Assembly (NCBI RefSeq): GCF_001904745.1
Contig: NZ_MRCD01000011.1
Location: 1-64,000 of the forward strand
Direction: 5' to 3'
DNA: 64,000 nt
DNA from: Calothrix sp. HK-06
GTDB taxonomy: Bacteria; Cyanobacteriota; Cyanobacteriia; Cyanobacteriales; Nostocaceae
Positions 27,532-35,652 of this stretch are shown in pieces (the stretch's first letter is position 1; every line of letters starts with the position of its first letter). The notes below the pieces were generated by a model. That model saw only the letters and a list, made by a program, of their open reading frames with translations. It had not been told where the DNA came from and made no database searches. A program made the position numbers and the translations under genes.

Positions 27532-30500
27532 ATGACCCCAATCACCAAAACAGACTCGCGGGTAAACTTGGAACAAGAACGTTTATTACGCCGTATTATA
27601 GACCGTATTCGTCGCACATTAGATTTGAAAGATATCCTCACAACGACAACAGCGGAGGTACGATCGTTACTTGGTACTGACCGGGTAATGATTTACAAGT
27701 TTCATACCGATGGCAGTGGTCAGGTCATTGCAGAATCAATTTATCATGATAGGCTACCATCACTTTTGGGGCTAAACTTTCCCGTTGATGATATACCGCC
27801 GAATGCAAGAAAACTATTCGTAAAATCACGGGTACGTTCAATTGTTAATGTAGAAACGCACAGCATTGGTCAAAGTTTCCTGCATCATAACTTGGAAACA
27901 GGAGAACTTGTAGCAGAGAACATCTCTTATCGTACTGTAGACCCTTGCCATGTCAAATACTTAACGGCAATGGGAGTAAAGTTTTCTCTCGTAGCACCAA
28001 TTTTACATCAAGATGAACTTTGGGGTCTGTTAGTGTCTCATCACTCCCAAAGCCATGTGCTTGGGGAGTATGAACTAGAAGCTGTGCAGATGGTAGTGGA
28101 TCAACTATCAGTAGCGATTGCCCAAAGTAAACTCCTTACCCAAGCCCATGAAAAAGCCGAACGGGAAGCTACTATTAACCGCATTGGTAATTTACTACAC
28201 GGATTGCCTACAATTGTACTACAGCTAGCTTTAGAAGCTACAGTAGCTGCCTTTGGTGGTTCAGGAGGTAGGCTTTGTATTAGACACAATGCTTTTAATT
28301 TTCAGAATAGTAGCTTTAAGCGCTTAACAGAATGTCTAATTCCAGGAAATGACTTTGTCAGGGTTTATATATGTGGGCGCCAACCTGTGATGCCAGAACC
28401 AAATATATATCCACTCATAGAGCAGTATAATATTTGGCAAGAACACTATGAGTTTGGAAAATACGATGTTTGGGCAATTTCAGACATATATCAAACTCCA
28501 GAACTATTAACTTTACAAATTGCTTTTCAACTCACAAAAGTTCGTAGCATTTTGATGATTCCACTGGAATATCGTCAAGATTTAGTGGGTTATTTAAGTA
28601 TTTTTCGTGATGAAATAGACACAGAAACCCTGTGGGCAGGGAGACTCGATTCCGATCAAAGGCAAATTTATCCTCGTTTATCTTTTGATGCATGGCGCGA
28701 AACTAAAACAGCACAAGTGCAAAAATGGACTGTTGAAGAGATAGAAATGGCTAGAGAGATTGGTAAACATTTTGCTTCCGCAATTCAGCAGTATGAGCTA
28801 TACCAACAGCTACAAGCCTTCAATAGCAGTTTAGAAAAACAAGTTCAAAGTCGCACATTTGAACTACAAAGAACATCACAACAACAACAAACTGTATTTG
28901 GCGTCATTACTAAAATTCGTGAGTCTCTTGATACTAAAACGATTTTTCAAATCACTACTAAAGAAGTTTGTCAATTAATCAAAGCCGATCGTGTTTCCAT
29001 TTATCGCTTTGATGCTGATTGGGGTGGTCAATTTGTCGGCGATTTTGAGGTTGCTAGTCCGCACTGGTCAAATGCTTCTAAACTGGGAGTAAATACAATT
29101 TGGAATGACACTTACTTACAAGATACACAGGGTGGACGATACCGCTACGACGAAACATTTGCGGTGGATGATATTTACAAACAGGGCTTTACTCAGTGTC
29201 ATGTTGACAATCTAGAACAGTATCAAATTCAAGCTTTTGTACTTGCTCCCATTTTTGTGGGACAAAAGCTTTGGGGTTTGCTAGCCACTTACCAACATTC
29301 TGGTCCTCGTCAATGGTTTGACTCTGAAGTTAACTTTCTTAGTCAGATTGCAGGTCAGTTGGGGATAGCACTCCAGCAAGCTGAGTTACTCACGCAAACA
29401 CAGCAGCAAGCAATAGTTTTGCAACAAGCAGCAGAACAACAACGGGTACTATTTGAAGTTGTAGCGAAAATTCGTGAATCTCTTGACCTTGATGCCATTT
29501 TTCAGACTGCTACGATGGAAATTTGTAAATCGCTGCAAGCGGATCGTGTAGTTGTTTACCAATTTCACCCAGATTGGAGTGGTGAGTTTATTGCTGAGTT
29601 TGTCGTCGAAGGTTGGGTAAAGCTGGTAGGTTCAAAAACCAATACAGTTTGGCAAGATAGTTATTTGCAAGAAACCGAAGGCGGACGATATCGCCACAAC
29701 GAAATATTTGCAGTACACGACATCTATCAGGTTAATCACCCTGAATGTCTTCTTAAGGTTCTGGAGCAATACCAAGTTCAAGCATATGTAATTATACCAA
29801 TTTTTATTGGACAAAAGCTTTGGGGCTTGCTAGCAGCTTATCAAAACTCTGCACCCCGCTATTGGCAAACCTCAGAAATTCAATTTTTAGCTCAGATTGC
29901 TAATCAGCTTGGGGTAGCACTTCAACAAGTTGACTTACTCAAGCAAACTCAACAGCAAACAGAACAGCTAACTCAAGCCCTACAAGAGCTACAAGAAACC
30001 CAAACCCAACTCATCCAAACTGAGAAAATGTCCTCATTAGGACAACTAGTAGCAGGTATTGCGCATGAAATTAATAACCCAGTAAACTTTATCTCTGGCA
30101 ATCTTGTCCACGTAAGTCAGTATGCTGAGGATTTACTCAGTATGCTGCAACATCAACAGCAAGTCTCTACTCAATGCCCTGACATACGGGAGATGCCAGA
30201 AGAGATAGACTTAGAATTTATCATAGAGGATTTGCCTAAAATTCTCTCTTCCATGAAAGTAGGGATTGATCGTATCCGTCAAATTGTTTTAGGTTTAAGG
30301 AATTTCTCTCGTCTCGATGAGGCAGAAATGAAATCGGTAAACATTCACGAGGGCATTGATAATACTCTACTAATTTTGCAACATCGCCTGAAAGCAAAAC
30401 CAGACAGTCCTACTATTAAGATAGTAAAGAATTACAGTGACCTCCCCTTAGTCGAGTGCTATGCTGGACAGTTGAATCAAGTGTTTATCAATGTCTTGAG

Positions 30501-30843
30501 CAATGCCATCGATGCTCTAGAGGATAAGACAAAATCTACGTCTGAACCTGATAATAGTCAAATTACTATCTACACTTCTATTGGAGAAATGAAGGGCAAT
30601 GTAAAAAGTGTGGCAATTCGCATTGTAGATAATGGTACTGGAATACCAGAAGCCATAAGAACACGAATATGTGACCCCTTTTTCACCACTAAGCCAGTGG
30701 GTAAAGGTACTGGCTTAGGATTGTCAATTAGTTATAAGATTGTTGTAGATAAGCATGGTGGAATTTTTAATTGTAAATCTCAGCCAGGGTTAGGCACAGA
30801 ATTCTGGATTGAAATTCCTATTGATCAACAACATCGTTGCTAA
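27532..30843 (+). CDS. Four-GAF sensor histidine kinase with candidate bilin-binding domains
   Basis: The 1103-residue soluble kinase has four GAF domains and a kinase core. GAF1 (about 25-205) is phytochrome-like and has Cys139-His140 in VDPCHVKYLTAMGV, the usual bilin attachment context. GAF2 (about 215-425) lacks such a Cys. GAF3 (about 455-620) has Cys556-His557 in QCHVDNLEQYQIQAF. GAF4 (about 640-805) keeps Cys739 but has Leu740. Coiled coils link the domains. The phospho-acceptor is His845 in [13 protein letters not shown], and the ATP-binding boxes are NAIDAL, DNGTGIPE and GKGTGLGLS. It probably senses light or a related signal in the cytoplasm; chromophore binding is inferred. No response regulator is adjacent. 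It carries one GGCGCC and lies at the start of a GGCGCC-poor stretch. Confidence 0.93.
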   Translation: MTPITKTDSRVNLEQERLLRRIIDRIRRTLDLKDILTTTTAEVRSLLGTDRVMIYKFHTDGSGQVIAESIYHDRLPSLLGLNFPVDDIPPNARKLFVKSRVRSIVNVETHSIGQSFLHHNLETGELVAENISYRTVDPCHVKYLTAMGVKFSLVAPILHQDELWGLLVSHHSQSHVLGEYELEAVQMVVDQLSVAIAQSKLLTQAHEKAEREATINRIGNLLHGLPTIVLQLALEATVAAFGGSGGRLCIRHNAFNFQNSSFKRLTECLIPGNDFVRVYICGRQPVMPEPNIYPLIEQYNIWQEHYEFGKYDVWAISDIYQTPELLTLQIAFQLTKVRSILMIPLEYRQDLVGYLSIFRDEIDTETLWAGRLDSDQRQIYPRLSFDAWRETKTAQVQKWTVEEIEMAREIGKHFASAIQQYELYQQLQAFNSSLEKQVQSRTFELQRTSQQQQTVFGVITKIRESLDTKTIFQITTKEVCQLIKADRVSIYRFDADWGGQFVGDFEVASPHWSNASKLGVNTIWNDTYLQDTQGGRYRYDETFAVDDIYKQGFTQCHVDNLEQYQIQAFVLAPIFVGQKLWGLLATYQHSGPRQWFDSEVNFLSQIAGQLGIALQQAELLTQTQQQAIVLQQAAEQQRVLFEVVAKIRESLDLDAIFQTATMEICKSLQADRVVVYQFHPDWSGEFIAEFVVEGWVKLVGSKTNTVWQDSYLQETEGGRYRHNEIFAVHDIYQVNHPECLLKVLEQYQVQAYVIIPIFIGQKLWGLLAAYQNSAPRYWQTSEIQFLAQIANQLGVALQQVDLLKQTQQQTEQLTQALQELQETQTQLIQTEKMSSLGQLVAGIAHEINNPVNFISGNLVHVSQYAEDLLSMLQHQQQVSTQCPDIREMPEEIDLEFIIEDLPKILSSMKVGIDRIRQIVLGLRNFSRLDEAEMKSVNIHEGIDNTLLILQHRLKAKPDSPTIKIVKNYSDLPLVECYAGQLNQVFINVLSNAIDALEDKTKSTSEPDNSQITIYTSIGEMKGNVKSVAIRIVDNGTGIPEAIRTRICDPFFTTKPVGKGTGLGLSISYKIVVDKHGGIFNCKSQPGLGTEFWIEIPIDQQHRC

Positions 30844-30888
30844 TTTACAACAGTTCACGTGAACACTTCAATAAGAGCGAACTTTATC

Positions 30889-31004
30889 AGGACTTACGCA
30901 TTAATACCTAGAAACCAGGTTTCTTCGTTGATAGCATGTAATAAAAATGACGATTTGTCTGCGACAATGAATACGTAGAAACCAGGTTTTTTAGCGTAAG
31001 TCCT
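30889..31004. mobile_element. MITE with GGACTTACGC terminal repeats
   Basis: The ends AGGACTTACGC and GCGTAAGTCCT are inverted. Inside, TAGAAACCAGGTTT is present twice in direct orientation (near 30908 and 30976). The element is 116 bp and non-coding. It relates by its ends to 4494-4594 and to the IS end near 59481-59496. It lies just downstream of the multi-GAF kinase. Confidence 0.65.
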
Positions 31005-31130
31005 ATTTATAAACAAGCGGTATTAGCTAATAGGCACGGAATGCTGTAAAAAACAAGTATCTTGCGGATATTTTATCTATCCGTGACTTTAGTCAACAAT
31101 GAATTGATGACTTAAGCTATTTAAGAATAA

Positions 31131-31746
31131 TTAGGGGTCATCGCACCATAAGTATTCTTCACTAACTTTTTCAAGACCAATCGCCACTTTATAAAATACT
31201 TTTTGCAGTAATAATTCTGGCAATCTAATCCGTGCTTGACAGTACGCACTGGTATCTGTTGAAGGAAGCTCTACTCCTTCTCCAACCAAGTATGAAATTA
31301 TTCTGCTAACTGCGTTATGGCAGCTTTTATCAACATCTAATACTTGAGAGAAAAATGCCCATAATGTTACTATGGGGTCAAATAAACGACATCTATATTT
31401 TATTTTTAATTCACTGATAATCTCACTTATTACGACCTCCGGTAATAATTCTTTAAAAGGCAAGCCAATACTTTGACTAAATTTCTGCTTGAGAATATGC
31501 ATCTTTTTTGGCACAGTATAAGTAGTCATTTTGATTCCCCGATGATAACTAATCTAGTTTGACTGGATACATCGGGGTTTTTCTACAGAGTCAAATTTGT
31601 ATTAATTTTGACTACATTACTACTGCCCTAACTTGCCACTACATCCTTCAGTAACTTCGCTGTTTTTCACGCGCAAACTTTCCTTCACCTTTCAAAACTT
31701 CAAACCTCTGTGCTGTCTATGTTTCGGCTTATCTTAGTGCCATTCG
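31131..31746 (-). pseudogene. IS4-family transposase, 5' portion only
   Basis: The 132-codon frame (31131-31529) starts MTTYTVPKKMHILKQKFSQS and matches the N-terminal region of IS4-family transposases (SCHNAVSRIISYLVGEGVEL, DTSAYCQARIRLP). It stops after LWCDDP, before the catalytic core is complete. The upstream 215 bases, with the leader of the element, are nearly identical to 57919-58136, where a second broken copy lies in the opposite orientation. The element is truncated at its 3' end with no terminal repeat. Confidence 0.85.
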
Positions 31747-32035
31747 TCTTACTGAGCAATGGTTATAGAAATAAAATTGCACTAACCAAAAGTCAAATTT
31801 GAGCATGGGCGAAAATTTTTGTGGAAGTATTGGGTAGCAATACTTCCAGCCTCCGCGTGGCGATTCATAGCAGGTAAGCTACTTTTAAGCCGATTTACGT
31901 ATTCTTTATCTTTATGCCAATAGAATATTCAATATCAGCCATAATTTAGCCTTTATCTTCGGGTATTCTAAGTTTAAGAAATGTTGCGCTTAATTGCATC
32001 AATTCTTTATTAGCAGTAATTTTACGGATGCTTGA
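31747..32035. other. Intergenic region before the membrane sensor kinase
   Basis: No gene is supported. Moderately AT-rich sequence should contain the promoter of the kinase at 32036. Confidence 0.35.
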
Positions 32036-34195
32036 ATGTTTTACGGACTACTAATTATAGCCAACAGCGTGATCTCGATTGGTTATTTCGTTATTGCCTT
32101 TCTCATACTGCGGCCTTTCCTGCGCGGAGAGCAAAAAACCTCGCTGGTGCTTGCAACGATACTGGTTTTCTTTAGTTGCGCTCTGGGACACGGAGGGCAC
32201 GTGTTGATGATGATAGCCAATCCTAGGTACTCGCCGCTGCTGCTCAAACTGCAAATTGTAATTGATTCAATGACGGCGTGTATCGCTATCACCTATATTG
32301 CTTTGCGCCGCTATTTTTCTTTTCTAGTTGACGGGCCGCTGCTGCTCAACCAAACACAAAAGAAGTTAGAGAAAGCCAATATTGAGTTGCAAGACCTCAA
32401 CTCAAAGTTAGAATCGACTATTTTGCAGCGTACTATTGAACTAAGTAAAGCGAACCAAGAGTTAGAAGCAATCGCTAGTGAGCGCAAACAGATGATAGCA
32501 ACCCTCAACCGTAGTAACGCATTTCTTAAAGCTCAACAAGAAGCTGGTCGAGACGGCATTTTAGTGGTTGATGAGAAGATGCAGGTGACTTTTTATAACC
32601 AAAATTTTCAGCACATTTGGCATCTGCCCGAAGCGCTGGTACAGGAGGGGGATAACCAGAAAATCTTAACTTTAGTCGTTGCTCAACTGATTAATCAAGA
32701 AGAGTTTATGAATAAAGTCAAATATCTGCACCAAAACCCAGAGGTTAAGACTCATGATGAACTGTTACTCAAAGACGGGCGCATAATTGACAGGTACACT
32801 GCCCCAATCCACGCCCTTGATGGCACGTATTACGGGCGCATTTTCTTCTTTCGCAACGTTACCGAGCGCAGGACTATGGAGGAGGAATTGCGCCAGTCTA
32901 AAGAATTTCTTCGCCTTCTGATTGATGTTATGCCTCAAGCGATTGCTTGGAAAGATCGAAATTCAGTTTTCTTGGGTTGTAATCAAAGATTTGCAACTAT
33001 TGCTGGATTAACAACTCCTGAAGAGATTATCGGTAAAACTGACTACGATTTAGCTTGGAAGAGAGAGGAGGCAGATTTTTTGCGAGACTGGGACGCTCGT
33101 GTAATCAATTCTAACCAAGCTCAGTTGCATATCGTTACTACCCAGCATCACGCAGACGGAAAACTTGCTTGGTCAGATATTTGCAAATTACCTTTACGTG
33201 ATAAAGAAAATCAAGTCATAGGAATGTTAGCTATTTCAGAGGATATCACGGAGCGTAAAGCTGCTTCGGAAGCCTTACAAGCATCTCAAGAACTACTGAA
33301 ACAGAAAAATTTAGAGCTAGAAGCCACTCTTAAAAAATTACAACACGCCCAAACCCAACTCATTCAAAGCGAGAAAATGTCAGCACTGGGGCAACTGGTG
33401 GCGGGCATTGCTCACGAAATAAATAATCCAGTCAATTTTATCTACGGTAACATCCCTCATGTGACGCAGTATATTCAAGACTTAATGCACCTGCTGGAGT
33501 GTTATGAAGAGGAGTACCCTAACCCATCTCCGGCTTTAATTTATCAAAAAGATGAAATTGATTACGATTACTTGCTTGCTGATTTACCTAAATTACTAGA
33601 ATCGATGACAATTGGAGCTGATAGAATCCGCGAAATTGTGTTATCATTGCGAACTTTCTCGCGCCTTGATGAAGCGGCTATGAAAGCGGTCAATATTCAC
33701 GAGGGGATTAATTCAACCTTACTACTGTTGCAAAATAGACTTAAAATCAAAACTGGAGTTGAAATACAAATTATCAAAAACTATGAGGACTTACCATCCG
33801 TAGAATGTTACGCTGGACAACTTAATCAAGTGTTTATGAACCTGCTAGCTAACGCGCTTGATGCTTTAGAGTTGGAAACTGATAATGGTAATCCCAAAAT
33901 TGAAATTAACACTTACCTTAAAGAAGGCAAGCACATAGTTATCACTATTACTGACAACGGCAGCGGGATACCAGAATTTGCCCAAGCCCATATTTTTGAC
34001 CCCTTCTTTACCACTAAACCTGTGGGTAAAGGCACTGGTCTTGGGCTATCGATTAGCTATCAAATAGTTGTTTATAAACATGAAGGGATTTTACAGTTTA
34101 GTTCAGTGCCGGGACGAACAGAATTTTATATTGAAATACCTCTAAAACAAAACGTAGATGAAAAATGCAAGCGTCAGTTACCAGCTACAAGCTAG
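32036..34195 (+). CDS. Membrane sensor histidine kinase with ethylene-receptor-like N terminus and two PAS domains
   Basis: The 719-residue kinase begins with three membrane helices (about 4-27, 37-60, 72-92). Helix 1 has ISIGYFVIA and helix 2 has SCALGHGGH with Cys48 and His52 spaced Cys-x3-His. In ETR1-type receptors, helix 1 has a similar Ala-Tyr-Phe block and helix 2 a Cys-x3-His copper site. The Asp of helix 1 is not conserved here, so ethylene binding is uncertain. A coiled coil follows (105-155), then PAS1 (about 165-278), PAS2 (about 292-407), the His460 acceptor in [13 protein letters not shown], and an ATPase domain ([17 protein letters not shown]). The kinase core is close to that of the multi-GAF kinase upstream, which suggests duplication. 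Confidence 0.9.
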   Translation: MFYGLLIIANSVISIGYFVIAFLILRPFLRGEQKTSLVLATILVFFSCALGHGGHVLMMIANPRYSPLLLKLQIVIDSMTACIAITYIALRRYFSFLVDGPLLLNQTQKKLEKANIELQDLNSKLESTILQRTIELSKANQELEAIASERKQMIATLNRSNAFLKAQQEAGRDGILVVDEKMQVTFYNQNFQHIWHLPEALVQEGDNQKILTLVVAQLINQEEFMNKVKYLHQNPEVKTHDELLLKDGRIIDRYTAPIHALDGTYYGRIFFFRNVTERRTMEEELRQSKEFLRLLIDVMPQAIAWKDRNSVFLGCNQRFATIAGLTTPEEIIGKTDYDLAWKREEADFLRDWDARVINSNQAQLHIVTTQHHADGKLAWSDICKLPLRDKENQVIGMLAISEDITERKAASEALQASQELLKQKNLELEATLKKLQHAQTQLIQSEKMSALGQLVAGIAHEINNPVNFIYGNIPHVTQYIQDLMHLLECYEEEYPNPSPALIYQKDEIDYDYLLADLPKLLESMTIGADRIREIVLSLRTFSRLDEAAMKAVNIHEGINSTLLLLQNRLKIKTGVEIQIIKNYEDLPSVECYAGQLNQVFMNLLANALDALELETDNGNPKIEINTYLKEGKHIVITITDNGSGIPEFAQAHIFDPFFTTKPVGKGTGLGLSISYQIVVYKHEGILQFSSVPGRTEFYIEIPLKQNVDEKCKRQLPATS

Positions 34196-34518
34196 TGATT
34201 AACAATTAAGTATTTCTCTAACCTGAATTAAGAAATTACTATTTTCTTGCAATAAAACAATCCTGGAAATAACAAAAATTAAGAGTGTACGATTTCCCTA
34301 GACTTGGCTCAATTTTTACTAAAAAATACTACCCTATAACTTTTTATAACTTTATAGCTATCTTGAAACACTATTCATTACTTTATAACTAAATTTAAAT
34401 ATCCAAAAATACATGCAGTTATTACACTGACCTAATCCCTTGGGTAGATGAATTGAACGTAGGGAGAGGAAAATAATACTGGCACAGATTATGACAATTT
34501 TTACCCAGTAATTCCAAC
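34196..34518. other. Intergenic region
   Basis: AT-rich spacer; nothing coding is recognised. GGGAGAGGAAAATAATA near 34460 is purine-rich but 58 bases before the next start. Confidence 0.35.
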
Positions 34519-34761
34519 ATGAACACGGTATCTACCCAGCACGATAAGTTTTTAACTCACTATCAAGAATTTCTAAGCCACTATCGACATTATCAGAAAA
34601 TAGTCAAGGCTATTGAGCAGCAAGAACCCGCTTACCAATTTTTATTGCAGTTGTATCAAGAAGCTGGGCAGGTCTATTGCAGCGCGACTAACTCTTATGA
34701 ACAAGCGGTGCAAGCAGACCTTGAATACAGAGAAAAAATCTTTACCAAAACTTTAAAGTAG
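34519..34761 (+). CDS. Small hypothetical helical protein
   Basis: The 80-residue protein starts MNTVSTQHDKFLTHYQEF. It is Tyr-, Gln- and Glu-rich and predicted almost entirely helical, with no membrane segment or Cys motif. The family is not recognised. It is followed on the same strand by another unrecognised gene at 34892. The spacing of 130 bases does not argue strongly for an operon. It lies in the GGCGCC-free zone with the two kinases. Confidence 0.5.
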   Translation: MNTVSTQHDKFLTHYQEFLSHYRHYQKIVKAIEQQEPAYQFLLQLYQEAGQVYCSATNSYEQAVQADLEYREKIFTKTLK

Positions 34762-34891
34762 AATCTGTTAAGTTACTAGTAATATTTGAGACATAGAGAA
34801 AAGCTGATGATTAGCAAATATTAAGCAGCAGTACTGTTCCTTCCAGGCTAGAGTCAAAATAACATACGCTTAGTTTCGTATTTAATTATTT

Positions 34892-35287
34892 ATGGATTTG
34901 GACTTACACACTTCAAGTAATGGTTGGACTGCTTGGGTTACACCTGACCCAGTAGCGACAAACTCTGTTTCTCCTGGCGACAACAAGTTTGTCATTGTCG
35001 GCTTTCTTCCCGCTGGACAGTTCTGCCTTGCTCCTAACTCCTTCGAGAGCGCGCAAGAAGCTCAAGAGATAATCTCAAGCTTGGATAAGCAAACCATTGC
35101 TTTTGAGTCTGGGGATCAGTTAGTTAAAGTCTTTGCTTGTTTTGATAGCTCTTACTGGTGGCAAATATTTTTTTCTAATCTAAGTAAGCAACCACCACAG
35201 CGCATTTACACGGCTTGTAACACAACTGAAGCTGTGGCATTAGTCACCAGTCAGCTTTCGTGTAGTACCAGCACTGCTGCTCTCTAA
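34892..35287 (+). CDS. Hypothetical protein
   Basis: The 131-residue frame has regular hydrophobic/polar alternation suggesting a mixed alpha-beta domain: GDNKFVIVGFLPAGQFCL, QEAQEIISSL, DQLVKVFACFDSSYWWQIFF, RIYTACNTTEAVALV. No motif of a known enzyme is visible. The Trp-rich YWWQIFF patch stands out. It points away from the peptide exporter at 35.6-38.6 kb, with a TnpB scrap between them. Coding is likely from its composition; the function is unknown. Confidence 0.5.
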   Translation: MDLDLHTSSNGWTAWVTPDPVATNSVSPGDNKFVIVGFLPAGQFCLAPNSFESAQEAQEIISSLDKQTIAFESGDQLVKVFACFDSSYWWQIFFSNLSKQPPQRIYTACNTTEAVALVTSQLSCSTSTAAL

Positions 35288-35445
35288 AACTTACTCAAAC
35301 CTACCTACTTACAAAATTCAATAGATTCAAAGTTTAGTTCCTGCTTCAACATAGGGAGTCGGCTCCTTCTACTCCACAGGCGTTTTTCCTACGCTTAGGA
35401 CTTCAACCGCAAGCCACGGTCACTACGACACTTTAATTTTTTTTT

Positions 35446-35652
35446 TCAGGATGCTTTGTTTTTAGAGCGTTTAATGGTCTTTTTCTGTTTGGTAGTAGCT
35501 AAATGGTTATCAGCCCTTTCCAAATTTATAGCAGCATTCAAATCTCGGTCAATGCTAAATTTACAGGCGCCGCAGTTAAAAACACGGTCTGATAGTTTCA
35601 TATCTTGAATGTGTCCATACGGCTCCTTGGATGCCTGTGTTACAAGATATCT
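35446..35652 (-). pseudogene. tnpB: TnpB (IS200/IS605) C-terminal remnant
   Basis: The minus-strand frame reads GHIQDMKLSDRVFNCGACKF, then SIDRDLNAAINLERA, and ends KKTIKRSKNKAS. This is the zinc-finger and final RuvC segment of TnpB. The first Cys pair of the finger is lost (PYGHIQ in place of CxxCGHIQ). The fragment starts directly after the stop codon of the ABC exporter, in the same frame. The rest of the element is missing. It contains a GGCGCC. Confidence 0.85.
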
